This document shows, piece after piece, positions 27,333 to 34,429 of a DNA stretch of 52,403 nucleotides. The translations under genes were made by a program, and so were the position numbers. The first letter of the stretch is position 1, and each line of letters opens with the position of its first letter. The notes beneath the pieces were generated by a model. It was not told the origin of the DNA, ran no database searches, and saw only the letters and a list, made by a program, of their open reading frames with translations. The DNA comes from JBOIBN01 sp050739575 (lineage in GTDB: Bacteria > Pseudomonadota > Gammaproteobacteria > JAKDMP01). The DNA lies in contig JBOIBN010000007.1 in the NCBI GenBank assembly GCA_050739575.1, positions 1 through 52,403 on the forward strand, read 5' to 3'.

Positions 27333-29397
27333 GCAGGTAACGTCGCCACCGGCGCCGCCGGTGCAGACGCCGTGGTACGCCGGGCAAGAATTCTGGTGGC
27401 TCATGCTGGCCGTGCTGCTCGCCGTGACCTGGCTCGTGTATTTCCGCGGCCTGTACGGCGGCTGGCTGCTCGACGACTACGGCAACATCGTCAACAACGA
27501 CGCGCTCAAGCTGCCGCGCATCGCCTGGGAACCGCTGTGGACCGCGATGTGGTCCTTCGACGCCGGCCCGCTGGGACGCCCGCTCTCGCTCGCGGGCTTC
27601 GCGCTCGAACGCTACTTCTTCGGCCTGAGTCCCTACGTATTCAAGGCCACCAACCTCGTGATGCATCTCATCTCGACCGCGCTGCTGGTCGGCTTCACGC
27701 GCGCGCTGCTGCGCGCCTGGCGCCGGCGCTACGCGCCCGACCTGAGCATCACGCGCTGCGACTGGACTGCACTTGCCATCGGCGCCGCCTGGGCGCTGCT
27801 TCCGATCAACCTGACGCCGGTGCTCTACGCGGTGCAGCGCGAGACGATCCAGGCCGCGCTGTTCACGCTCGCCGGCCTGTGGGCCTACGTCGCGATGCGC
27901 GAGCGCCTCGCAAGTACCTGGCGGAACCTCGTGCTCATCGCGCTCGTGCTCGCGGTCTTCACCTTCCTCGGCGCGTTCTCCAAGGAAACCGGCTTGCTGC
28001 TGCCGCTGTTCACTTTCGTGCTCGAAGTCTTCGTGCTCCGCTTCAGCGACCCGCAAGGCCGGCGCCGGGGCCGCATGGGACTGTTCTACGTTGTGGTGCT
28101 GCTGCTGCCCATCATCGTCGGCCTGTGGTGGCAACTGCCCAGCGTCTTTTCGCCGGGCGCCTATGCCAGCCGCGAATTCACGCTCGGCGAACGCCTGCTG
28201 ACCGAGGGCCGCGTCGTCATCTTTTATCTGCGCCTGATCGTCGCGCCCTGGCTGCCGGCGATGTCGCTCTATCACGACGGCTACACGATCTCCACCGGCC
28301 TGCTCTCGCCGATCACCACGCTGCTTTCGTATCTGCTGATCGCGGCGCTCCTCGCGCTCGTCGTGTGGCTGCGCCGGCGCCTGCCGCTGGTCGCCCTCGG
28401 GCTGCTCTGGTATTTCGTCGCCCAGCTCCTGACCGCGACCGTGTGGCCGCTCGAGATCGCCTACGAGCATCGGGTCTATCTGGCCTCCTGGGGAATCGTC
28501 GTCGCCGTCGCCGCGCTCACGCTGCTGCGGACGCGCAATCGAACGACACGCGACCTCGTCGCCGCAGCGGCCGTGCTCGCGATCGTCGGACTCGCACTCG
28601 CCACGGCCTGGCGCGCCTACGACTGGCGCAGCAACGTCGCGCTCGCCCAGGTGGAAGCGCGCAATCATCCGCATTCGCCGCGCGCGACGTATCTCCTTTC
28701 GCGCATCTACACCAATCTCGCGCTCGACGGCAAAACGCAGTACCTGCAGCCCGCCTACGCGGCCTCCGAGCAGGCCGCCAAAGTTCACGGCGCCGGTCTC
28801 GACCCGTGGGTGGCGATGGTGCTGCTCGCCGCGCAAACGAACGGCGAGGTGCGCAGCGAATGGTTCGACGGCATGGTGAAGACGGTCGGGGAACGGCCGT
28901 TCACGGTATCCGACGTGAATGCGCTGGAAGCGCTCGTCGGCTGCATCACGCGCAAGCAGTGCACGGTGTCGCGTGGCGAAATGCAGCGGCTGTTCGCGGC
29001 CATAGACGCCAGCCCGCGTCTGGCGAGCACCGGCATGAACTACGCCAACGTGCTGGTGACCGAAGGCAATTTCATCGGCTACGACACGCCCGAGGAACGC
29101 ACGCGCAGCGGCCCGCTGCTCCTGAAAGCCGCCAACGTCGAGCGCGGCATCGCACAATACCAGGAAAACGTGTTCAACATCGCGCTCGCGGATCGCAAAC
29201 TGCCGCTCGCGCAACAAATGCTCGTGCGCATCGAAAAACTGAACAAGCTCGGCAAGCTCGATCTCCTGATTGCGGACATGGAGCGCCGTCTCGCGACGGC
29301 CCAAGCTCCGCCCGTGACCGTGCCGCCGGCGCTGTCGAGTGCGCCGTCACAATCGGTGCCCGCGGCCGGCTCCTCCGAACCGCAGCCGCGGCCTTGA
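27289..29397 (+). CDS. TMTC-like GT-C membrane glycosyltransferase, paralog 3
   Basis: A 702-residue paralog of the two preceding genes, overlapping the second by 44 bases. A basic N-terminus (MTRRKKSKPTTTNTRQ) stays in the cytoplasm. YGGWLLDDYGNIVNNDALKL is the acidic motif; PINLTPVLYAVQRETIQAAL, AFSKETGLLLPLFTF and YEHRVYLASWGIVV are the other family blocks. The C-terminal part (about residues 450-680) is helical and TPR-like. It has no inserted repeat, so it shows the ancestral layout against which the two insertions can be measured. The tail is Pro/Ser-rich. Confidence 0.72.
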   Translation: MTRRKKSKPTTTNTRQVTSPPAPPVQTPWYAGQEFWWLMLAVLLAVTWLVYFRGLYGGWLLDDYGNIVNNDALKLPRIAWEPLWTAMWSFDAGPLGRPLSLAGFALERYFFGLSPYVFKATNLVMHLISTALLVGFTRALLRAWRRRYAPDLSITRCDWTALAIGAAWALLPINLTPVLYAVQRETIQAALFTLAGLWAYVAMRERLASTWRNLVLIALVLAVFTFLGAFSKETGLLLPLFTFVLEVFVLRFSDPQGRRRGRMGLFYVVVLLLPIIVGLWWQLPSVFSPGAYASREFTLGERLLTEGRVVIFYLRLIVAPWLPAMSLYHDGYTISTGLLSPITTLLSYLLIAALLALVVWLRRRLPLVALGLLWYFVAQLLTATVWPLEIAYEHRVYLASWGIVVAVAALTLLRTRNRTTRDLVAAAAVLAIVGLALATAWRAYDWRSNVALAQVEARNHPHSPRATYLLSRIYTNLALDGKTQYLQPAYAASEQAAKVHGAGLDPWVAMVLLAAQTNGEVRSEWFDGMVKTVGERPFTVSDVNALEALVGCITRKQCTVSRGEMQRLFAAIDASPRLASTGMNYANVLVTEGNFIGYDTPEERTRSGPLLLKAANVERGIAQYQENVFNIALADRKLPLAQQMLVRIEKLNKLGKLDLLIADMERRLATAQAPPVTVPPALSSAPSQSVPAAGSSEPQPRP

Positions 29398-29463
29398 GCG
29401 TGCGCCGGCTTGACGTTGCGGCGTTCCTGCCGTAACGTTGCCCGAACCGCCGGCGCCGCCACC

Positions 29464-30339
29464 GTGTCCGAACCGCACCGCCTTTCCTTCGTCCTGCCCG
29501 CCCATAACGAGGCGCAGACGCTGCCTGCATTGATCGCCGATCTGCGGCGGCTGCACCCCGGCGCAGAAATCGTCGTCGTGGACGACGGCTCGGACGACGC
29601 GACCGCCGAATGTGCTCGCGTTGCCGGAGCCGATCACGTCGTTCACCATCCCTATCCGATGGGCAACGGTGCAGCGATCAAGGACGGCGCGCGTGCCGCG
29701 AGCGGCGAGATTATCGTGTTCATGGACGCCGACGGACAACACCGGCCGGAGGAAGTCGGCAAGCTGCTCGACGGTCTTGCGGACGGCTACGTCATGACCG
29801 TCGGCACACGTCACGCAAGCGCGCACGCGAATTTCGCACGACGCCTGGCGAACGGCTTCTATAACCGGCTCGCGAGCTGGGTCACCGGACATCGCATCGC
29901 CGATCTCACCTCGGGCTTTCGCGCCGTGCACCGCAACCGCTTCATGGAAATACTCTTCCTGTTGCCGAACGGCTTTTCCTATCCGACGACGAGCACCATG
30001 GCGTTCTTCCGCGCGGGTTTTCCCGTGCGCTTCGTGCCGGTGGACGTGCGCGCGCGCGGCGGCGCTGCGAGCCACATCAAGCCGCTGCGCGACGGCGGCC
30101 GCTTCCTGCTGATCATTCTCAAGGTGACGACGCTCTTCTCGCCGCTCAAGATCTTCACGCCGGCGGCCGCGATCTTCTTCGTGGTCGGACTCGGCTATTA
30201 CCTCTACACCTTCTTTTCCTGGCATCGCTTCACGCAGATGAGCGCGCTTCTCTTCATCATTTCTGGCCTCGTCTTTCTGCTCGGACTCGTCGCCGAGCAG
30301 ATCGCCAACCTCCTCTACGCCAACACCGGCCACGACTGA
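29464..30339 (+). CDS. DPM1-like GT2 polyprenyl-phosphate glycosyltransferase
   Basis: A 291-residue family 2 glycosyltransferase. LSFVLPAHNEAQTLPALIAD starts the GT-A fold, VVVDDGSDD binds nucleotide sugar and VFMDADGQHRPEE has the DxD metal site. Two hydrophobic C-terminal segments (IFTPAAAIFFVVGLGYYLYT and FIISGLVFLLGLV) anchor it to the membrane. This layout is that of dolichyl- or undecaprenyl-phosphate mannose/glucose synthases, which make the lipid-linked donors that GT-C enzymes use. Its place directly behind three GT-C genes fits that job. The start is a GTG at 29464; the sugar is unknown. Confidence 0.82.
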   Translation: MSEPHRLSFVLPAHNEAQTLPALIADLRRLHPGAEIVVVDDGSDDATAECARVAGADHVVHHPYPMGNGAAIKDGARAASGEIIVFMDADGQHRPEEVGKLLDGLADGYVMTVGTRHASAHANFARRLANGFYNRLASWVTGHRIADLTSGFRAVHRNRFMEILFLLPNGFSYPTTSTMAFFRAGFPVRFVPVDVRARGGAASHIKPLRDGGRFLLIILKVTTLFSPLKIFTPAAAIFFVVGLGYYLYTFFSWHRFTQMSALLFIISGLVFLLGLVAEQIANLLYANTGHD

Positions 30340-30442
30340 ACGAGCAGGCCTGTCTGCGTGCGTCGCACAGGTTGACTCGCGATCTGTTGGAGTGCTGGAT
30401 ACTGGGTGCTGAGTACGGGCCCCGGATCCCGGGTCGCGCTCC

Positions 30443-30541
30443 GTAGGAGCGAGCTTGCTCGCGATCTTGTTCTTCACCCTCACCCCAACCCTCTCCCGTC
30501 GAGGGAGAGGGCATGTTGTTTTGGGCGTGAGGCGGGATTCG
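30443..30541. repeat. Composite REP element, intergenic copy
   Basis: It starts with GTAGGAGCGAGCTTGCTCGC (30443-30462), a REP type common in Pseudomonas. The CACCCTCACCCCAACCCTCT...GAGGGAGAGGG box and TTGTTTTGGGCG follow. Read on the minus strand it parallels the blocks inside the two TMTC-like genes, but it lacks their GCGGCGG REP half. The remaining 280-bp gap around it shows no gene. Confidence 0.85.
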
Positions 30542-30584
30542 CCCATCGAGTCCCGAGTCCCACTCCGTACGGCCGATTCTGATA

Positions 30585-30606
30585 GACTTAGTCACTGGAC
30601 TAAGTC
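30585..30606. promoter_or_regulatory. Operator-like inverted repeat of a toxin-antitoxin module
   Basis: A perfect inverted repeat, GACTTAGTC (30585-30593) and GACTAAGTC (30598-30606) with spacer ACTG, lies 12 bases before the antitoxin start. It is the expected place for autorepression by a Phd-type antitoxin. Confidence 0.7.
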
Positions 30607-30618
30607 AAGTAGTTAAGC

Positions 30619-30852
30619 GTGTCCGAAGTCATCAATGTACATGAGGCGAAAACCCATCTGTCGCGACTGCTCGACAGGGCTCACGCCGGCGAGGAGATCA
30701 TGCTCGGCAAGGCCGGCAAACCGTATGCGCGGCTGGTGCCGCTGGAAAAGCCGGCAGAGAAACGCCGGCCTGGACGCCTGAAAGGCCGGTTGGATCCCGC
30801 ATTTTTTGATCCACTACCCGAAGAGGAACTGGACGCTTGGGAAGGACGGTGA
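30619..30852 (+). CDS. Phd/YefM-type antitoxin
   Basis: A 77-residue antitoxin. The N-terminal MSEVINVHEAKTHLSRLLDR with AGEEIMLGKAGKPYARLVPL is the Phd/YefM DNA-binding fold. The C-terminal tail (LDPAFFDPLPEEELDAWEGR) should wrap the toxin. The start is GTG at 30619. The TGA stop overlaps the GTG of the PIN toxin by four bases. Confidence 0.88.
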   Translation: MSEVINVHEAKTHLSRLLDRAHAGEEIMLGKAGKPYARLVPLEKPAEKRRPGRLKGRLDPAFFDPLPEEELDAWEGR

Positions 30853-31235
30853 AGCTCCTGCTGGATACTCACGCTCTGCTTTGGTGGTGGCTGAATGACC
30901 CGCAGTTGTCCGCGAAGGCTCGTAAACACGTCGCCAGCGGAGACAACGAAATATTCACCAGTGCCGCTTCCGCATGGGAAATCGCAACCAAGCATCGCCT
31001 GGGCAAACTGGGGTTGCCTGATTTGACCATTCAACGTTACCAGTCGCTCCTGGCTTCCGACGGCTTTTTTCAACTCGCGATCACTACCGATCACGCGTTG
31101 TTGGCGGGCAGCTATGCACAGTCCCATGCCGACCCGTTCGATCGTATGCTGGTCGCACAAGCTGAAATCGAAGGCTTAAGCATCATCAGCCATGATCGAG
31201 CGCTTGCGCAATTCGGCGCCACGCTGATCTGGTAG
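30849..31235 (+). CDS. PIN-domain toxin (VapC family)
   Basis: A 128-residue PIN-domain ribonuclease. The acidic residues of the site are visible in LLLDTHALLWWW (first Asp), ASAWEIATKHRLGKL (Glu) and DPFDRMLVAQA plus ISHDRAL (C-terminal Asps). It probably cleaves tRNA or other RNA when freed from the antitoxin just upstream. The GTG at 30849 overlaps the antitoxin stop; a TTG at 30837 is a less likely start. The catalytic set looks complete. Confidence 0.88.
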   Translation: MKLLLDTHALLWWWLNDPQLSAKARKHVASGDNEIFTSAASAWEIATKHRLGKLGLPDLTIQRYQSLLASDGFFQLAITTDHALLAGSYAQSHADPFDRMLVAQAEIEGLSIISHDRALAQFGATLIW

Positions 31236-31244
31236 GCTCAAATC

Positions 31245-32411
31245 TTGCCTGACATCAAAGACCATGACGCGCCGCGACGTGTGCTGCTCGTCACGCGCAA
31301 CCTGCCGCCCGTCATCGGCGGCATGGAGCGGCTGATTGGCCGCGTCGCCGAAACGCTCGCCGCGCACTACGAAACGATCGTCGTCGGCCCGCAGGGCGCG
31401 CGGCTTGCGACGCAACCGCTCGCGTACTTCGGTTGCCCGCTTTCTCCGCCGGCGCAGTTTCTTCTCGCCGCGACGCGGCATGCACGCGCGGCGGCGAAAC
31501 ACTACCGGCCGCAACTCGTATTCGCCGGCAGCGGACTCACCGCGCCGATCGCCCGGCTCGCCGCGCGCAAGGCCGGCGCGCGCTACGTCGTCTATCTGCA
31601 CGGCCTCGACATCGCGGCGCGCAATCCGGTTTACCGGCGCTTTTTCCTGCCCGCCATCCGCCGCGCGGATCTCGTGCTCGCCAACAGCCGTTACACCGCG
31701 GCGCTCGCCGTCGAAGCCGGCGTGCCGGACGCGCGCCTGCGCACCCTGCATCCCGGCGTCGAACTGCCCGCGAGCGTTTCCGATCACGTGCAGTCGGCGA
31801 AAAGTTTTCGCGAACGTTACGGCTTGCCGACCGCGGGACCGATACTGTTTGCCGCCGGACGGCTCACGCCGCGCAAGGGACTCGCGGACTTCGTCGAACG
31901 CGTCCTGCCCGCGATCATCGCGCAGGTTCCCGCTGCGCAACTCGTGATCGCGGGAGAAGTGCCACGTCACGCCGCGAAACGCGTCGGCGACGAAGCGAAC
32001 GCCATCCGCACCGCTGCGGCGGCGGCGGGAATCGCGCAGCGTGTGCATCTCATCGGGCCGCTCGACGATGACGGACTCGCGCTCGCCTGGTCCGCCGCGG
32101 ACGTGCACGTCTTTCCCGTCCGTAACGACCCGCACGATCCCGAAGGCTTCGGCATGGTCGCGCTCGAAGCGGCCGCGCACGGCGTGCCCACCGTCGCCTT
32201 CGCCGCCGGCGGCATTCCCGACGCCGTCGCCGACGGCATGTCCGGTTACCTCGTCCACTCCGGCGATTACATCAGGTTCGCGGAGCGGGTGCACCGGATA
32301 CTGGCTCAACAACCGCTCGAAATAACAAAAGACGAATGCAGGGCCTACGCCCGCGGTTTCGCCTGGGACGCCTTCGCCGCAAAGCTGCATCGAGAGCTAA
32401 CGAATCTCTAA
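31245..32411 (+). CDS. GT4-family glycosyltransferase
   Basis: A 388-residue GT-B enzyme. The N-terminal domain starts RRVLLVTRNLPPVIGGMERL. The C-terminal donor-binding domain has FAAGRLTPRKGLADFVERV and the EX7E-type motif in PEGFGMVALEAAAHGVPTVA. It transfers a sugar from a nucleotide donor in the cytoplasm, likely in synthesis of a surface or pilin glycan. There is no ATG near the beginning, and the TTG at 31245 gives the full domain. It begins nine bases after the PIN toxin, so the TA module is embedded within the run of glycosylation genes. Confidence 0.85.
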   Translation: MPDIKDHDAPRRVLLVTRNLPPVIGGMERLIGRVAETLAAHYETIVVGPQGARLATQPLAYFGCPLSPPAQFLLAATRHARAAAKHYRPQLVFAGSGLTAPIARLAARKAGARYVVYLHGLDIAARNPVYRRFFLPAIRRADLVLANSRYTAALAVEAGVPDARLRTLHPGVELPASVSDHVQSAKSFRERYGLPTAGPILFAAGRLTPRKGLADFVERVLPAIIAQVPAAQLVIAGEVPRHAAKRVGDEANAIRTAAAAAGIAQRVHLIGPLDDDGLALAWSAADVHVFPVRNDPHDPEGFGMVALEAAAHGVPTVAFAAGGIPDAVADGMSGYLVHSGDYIRFAERVHRILAQQPLEITKDECRAYARGFAWDAFAAKLHRELTNL

Positions 32412-32439
32412 CGGCTTGCTAACGAACGCTGAATTGATT

Positions 32440-32517
32440 GCAGGAGCGGCGGCCCCCGCCGCGATGGGCCGTGCAGACTTCCACCGCCGCATTCGCGGTC
32501 GGGACGACCGCTCCTAC
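32440..32517. repeat. Inverted REP pair (BIME)
   Basis: The left unit has GCAGGAGCGGCGGCCC, a one-base loop variant; the right unit has the GGTCGGGACGACC stem and ends CTAC. It lies just after the GT4 stop. Confidence 0.88.
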
Positions 32518-32539
32518 AACCTACATCCACCTCTCTCTT

Positions 32540-32564
32540 GTAGGAGCGGCGGTCCCCGCCGCGA
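32540..32564. repeat. Single REP unit
   Basis: A left-type unit, GTAGGAGCGGCGGTCC plus CCGCCGC, followed by GATGGGCCTAACAAAATT. The right half of the usual pair is missing, replaced by unrelated sequence running into the PIN gene end. Confidence 0.85.
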
Positions 32565-32609
32565 TGGGCCTAACAAAATTTCCCTGCCGCAGTGGCAGCC
32601 GAAAATCGT

Positions 32610-32996
32610 TCAAAGCGTTCCGGATTCGACCAGGCTCAAGCCATGGCCCACAAACGGTTTGAAATCGTCTTCGTTGAGCGTGAGGAAGCGCGCGCCTGCA
32701 CGTATGGCGCAGGCCGCTATCAAAGCGTCGGTCTTGAGCGTGCGACGCCGTCCTCCATCGTTGAACAACTTGGCGGCGAGGCTTGCATCGGCCACGTTAA
32801 CGGCAGCTATTCTGCCACGAATGAAAGCGTGAGCAAATCGAATTTCGTCCTCGTCCACCGGTCCGATCAGAAATTCGTACCACACCACCGAACAAACCTC
32901 GCCGGGCTCGCCTTTCGCGATCCGCATAATCGTTGGGTGTCCTTCACGGGCCCACAAGGGCAACGCAATCAGTGCATTGGTATCCAGGTGAATCAC
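32610..32996 (-). CDS. PIN-domain toxin paired with a ribbon-helix-helix antitoxin
   Basis: A 128-residue PIN-domain protein. HLDTNALIAL has the first Asp, SVVWYEFLIGPV the Glu, TLKTDALIAACAIRAGARFL the third acidic residue and NEDDFKPF the last. The GTG start at 32996 overlaps the antitoxin stop by four bases; the frame continues upstream, but that part overlaps the antitoxin gene. It is predicted to be a ribonuclease toxin. Confidence 0.83.
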   Translation of the reverse strand: MIHLDTNALIALPLWAREGHPTIMRIAKGEPGEVCSVVWYEFLIGPVDEDEIRFAHAFIRGRIAAVNVADASLAAKLFNDGGRRRTLKTDALIAACAIRAGARFLTLNEDDFKPFVGHGLSLVESGTL

Positions 32997-33283
32997 GACG
33001 AACGCGACGCCTTGCGATGTGCATCGTCCGCATGACGTAGCGAACGTTGTCTTTTCACCTCGCGCCGCGTTTCTTCGCGGGTCCGGGGCAGCGGACGCGA
33101 ACGATAATGCGCAACGACGTCGGCAGGTGAAAGCGCGGAGACTTCGGTTTGCATCGCCGCCTTCCGGACCGAGCGGCGGATCACCTCGGCCTGCGATACC
33201 TCCCAATCCCCCGCCAAATGCTTGATGAGCCGCGCCGTTTCGGGATCGAGCGCGTAGGTTGAACGAACGGTCATAGTCGCCAT
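32993..33283 (-). CDS. Ribbon-helix-helix antitoxin
   Basis: A 96-residue protein. MTVRSTYALDPETARLIKHL with WEVSQAEVIRRSVRKAAM is a ribbon-helix-helix DNA-binding domain of the CopG/Arc type. The rest is a charged tail (YRSRPLPRTREETRREVKRQ) that should hold the toxin. Start candidates are the ATGs at 33283 and 33274. Confidence 0.78.
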   Translation of the reverse strand: MATMTVRSTYALDPETARLIKHLAGDWEVSQAEVIRRSVRKAAMQTEVSALSPADVVAHYRSRPLPRTREETRREVKRQRSLRHADDAHRKASRSS

Positions 33284-33303
33284 CACATGCACCGAAAATT
33301 GCG

Positions 33304-33323
33304 TGGTATGCCGTTATGGTATG
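33304..33323. promoter_or_regulatory. Direct repeats upstream of the ribbon-helix-helix antitoxin
   Basis: TGGTATG occurs at 33304-33310 and again at 33317-33323, a 13-bp period. Ribbon-helix-helix repressors often bind such spaced short repeats, so this is a candidate operator about 20 bases before the start codon. Confidence 0.5.
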
Positions 33324-33375
33324 TGATTCCTCCTCACGGCACAACCCCGCCGCTCCTGCAACCCACACCCACCCT

Positions 33376-33400
33376 GTAGGAGCGGCGGTCCCCGCCGCGA
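33376..33400. repeat. Single REP unit
   Basis: A left-type unit, GTAGGAGCGGCGGTCC plus CCGCCGC. A decayed right-type end (CGCCGCTCCTGC, near 33349) lies just before it, so the pair is in reversed order compared with the BIMEs. Confidence 0.83.
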
Positions 33401-33432
33401 ATCGGGTAGAGGCGTTTAGGGAAATCTCGCCG

Positions 33433-33487
33433 TTGCATCGGCGATCAAAGAAGGATAGAATGTGTATAGATTCTAACATCTATACAC
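33433..33487 (+). promoter_or_regulatory. Promoter and operator of vapBC
   Basis: TTGCAT (33433-33438) and TAGAAT (33456-33461) with a 17-bp spacer look like a sigma-70 promoter. Directly after it lies a perfect 10-bp inverted repeat, GTGTATAGAT (33462-33471) and ATCTATACAC (33478-33487). It ends three bases before vapB, where VapB binding would block transcription. Confidence 0.72.
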
Positions 33488-33490
33488 CTC

Positions 33491-33709
33491 ATGAGAACGA
33501 ACATCGTAATTGACGACAAGCTGATGCGAGACACCTTGCGCGCGACCGGGTTGAAAACCAAACGTGAAGCGGTCGAGGCCGGCTTGCGTACATTGCTGCG
33601 TCTGCGCAGCCAGGAGACGACGCGTCGTTATCGCGGGAAGCTGAAATGGCGGGGCGATCTCGACGCCATGAGAACCGACAAGCAGGTCGCCCAAAAACGA
33701 AACGGGTAG
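33491..33709 (+). CDS. vapB: VapB antitoxin
   Basis: A 72-residue antitoxin of the VapB family found in many gammaproteobacteria. MRTNIVIDDKLMRDTLRATG with KTKREAVEAGLRTLLRL is the ribbon-helix-helix DNA-binding part; RRYRGKLKWRGDLDAMRTDK is the toxin-binding tail. It is followed after six bases by vapC. Confidence 0.9.
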   Translation: MRTNIVIDDKLMRDTLRATGLKTKREAVEAGLRTLLRLRSQETTRRYRGKLKWRGDLDAMRTDKQVAQKRNG

Positions 33710-33715
33710 CCACCC

Positions 33716-34108
33716 ATGATTATGGTGGATACCAGTGTGTGGGTTGACTACTTTCGCGGCGAATCGACTCCGCAGACGGACAGACTCGATACGCTATTGG
33801 GGATCGAACTCATTGCGATGGGCGATCTGATTCTGGCCGAGGTGTTGCAGGGGTTTGATCGCGAGCTAGACTTCGATCAGGCGAGAAAACTCCTCACTTC
33901 TTTTGTCATGATCGAGTTGGGTGGCCTGGACATAGCCATTCAGGCCGCCCGGAATTTCCGCACGTTACGCGCTCTGGGAGTAACGATACGCAAGACGATT
34001 GACACCGTCATCGCGACCCGCTGCATCGAAAGTGGCTATCCCCTGCTCTACAGCGACAGGGACTTCGATCCGTTCGTCAAACACCTCGGCCTCCAGTCCG
34101 CTTTATAG
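33716..34108 (+). CDS. vapC: VapC toxin (PIN domain)
   Basis: A 130-residue PIN ribonuclease. MVDTSVWVDYFRGE has the first Asp, GDLILAEVLQGF the Glu, IRKTIDTVIATRCIESGYPL the third acidic residue and YSDRDFDPFVKHLGL the last. It forms an operon with vapB. Complete and probably active. Confidence 0.9.
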   Translation: MIMVDTSVWVDYFRGESTPQTDRLDTLLGIELIAMGDLILAEVLQGFDRELDFDQARKLLTSFVMIELGGLDIAIQAARNFRTLRALGVTIRKTIDTVIATRCIESGYPLLYSDRDFDPFVKHLGLQSAL

Positions 34109-34116
34109 TGCCGCAT

Positions 34117-34405
34117 TCGCGGTCGGGACGACCGCTCCTACCCTTGTCCCTCTTTGTGCCGTTAGTCGCGCCGAGAAGCGCAAGCCCGCAACGGGGGAAA
34201 GGGCGGAGTGTCTGAGGCCGAAGCGATATATCGCGCAGGCCGAGTTGCCGCCCGGCCCGTTGCGGGCGAGCATCGCAGGGCAGGCGCAAGACCGAAGGCC
34301 TTGCGGCCGCGACTTCCGGCACGATGCTTTTGGTAACTTTTGGCGAAACAAAAGTCACCCCGCCCGGAGGGCATAAAACATTCGCGGCCGGGACGACCGC
34401 TCCCA
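34117..34405. repeat. Repeat-filled gap between vapC and the GT9 gene
   Basis: No gene is visible in this 320-bp stretch. It starts with a right-type REP half (34117-34141) and ends with another (34380-34405, with CCCAC for CCTAC). In between is an imperfect hairpin GGTAACTTTTG (34332-34342) with CAAAAGTCACC (34349-34359), of the kind scattered through many proteobacterial genomes. The middle, rich in GCCGCCCGGCCCGTTGCGGG, looks like dispersed repeat DNA. Confidence 0.65.
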
Positions 34406-34429
34406 CAAATCCACATCCACAATGCGGGG

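Noticed and set aside
27238..29304. A long open frame on the minus strand opposite the third GT-C gene (also similar ones opposite clpB, ssb and the second GT-C gene)
   Set aside because: They are shadows of high-GC coding DNA: charge-rich, low in hydrophobic order, with no recognisable domain.
32997..33479. A 289-residue PIN fusion protein
   Set aside because: The upstream half of this frame is the shadow of the ribbon-helix-helix antitoxin and REP DNA; the GTGA overlap marks the real toxin start.
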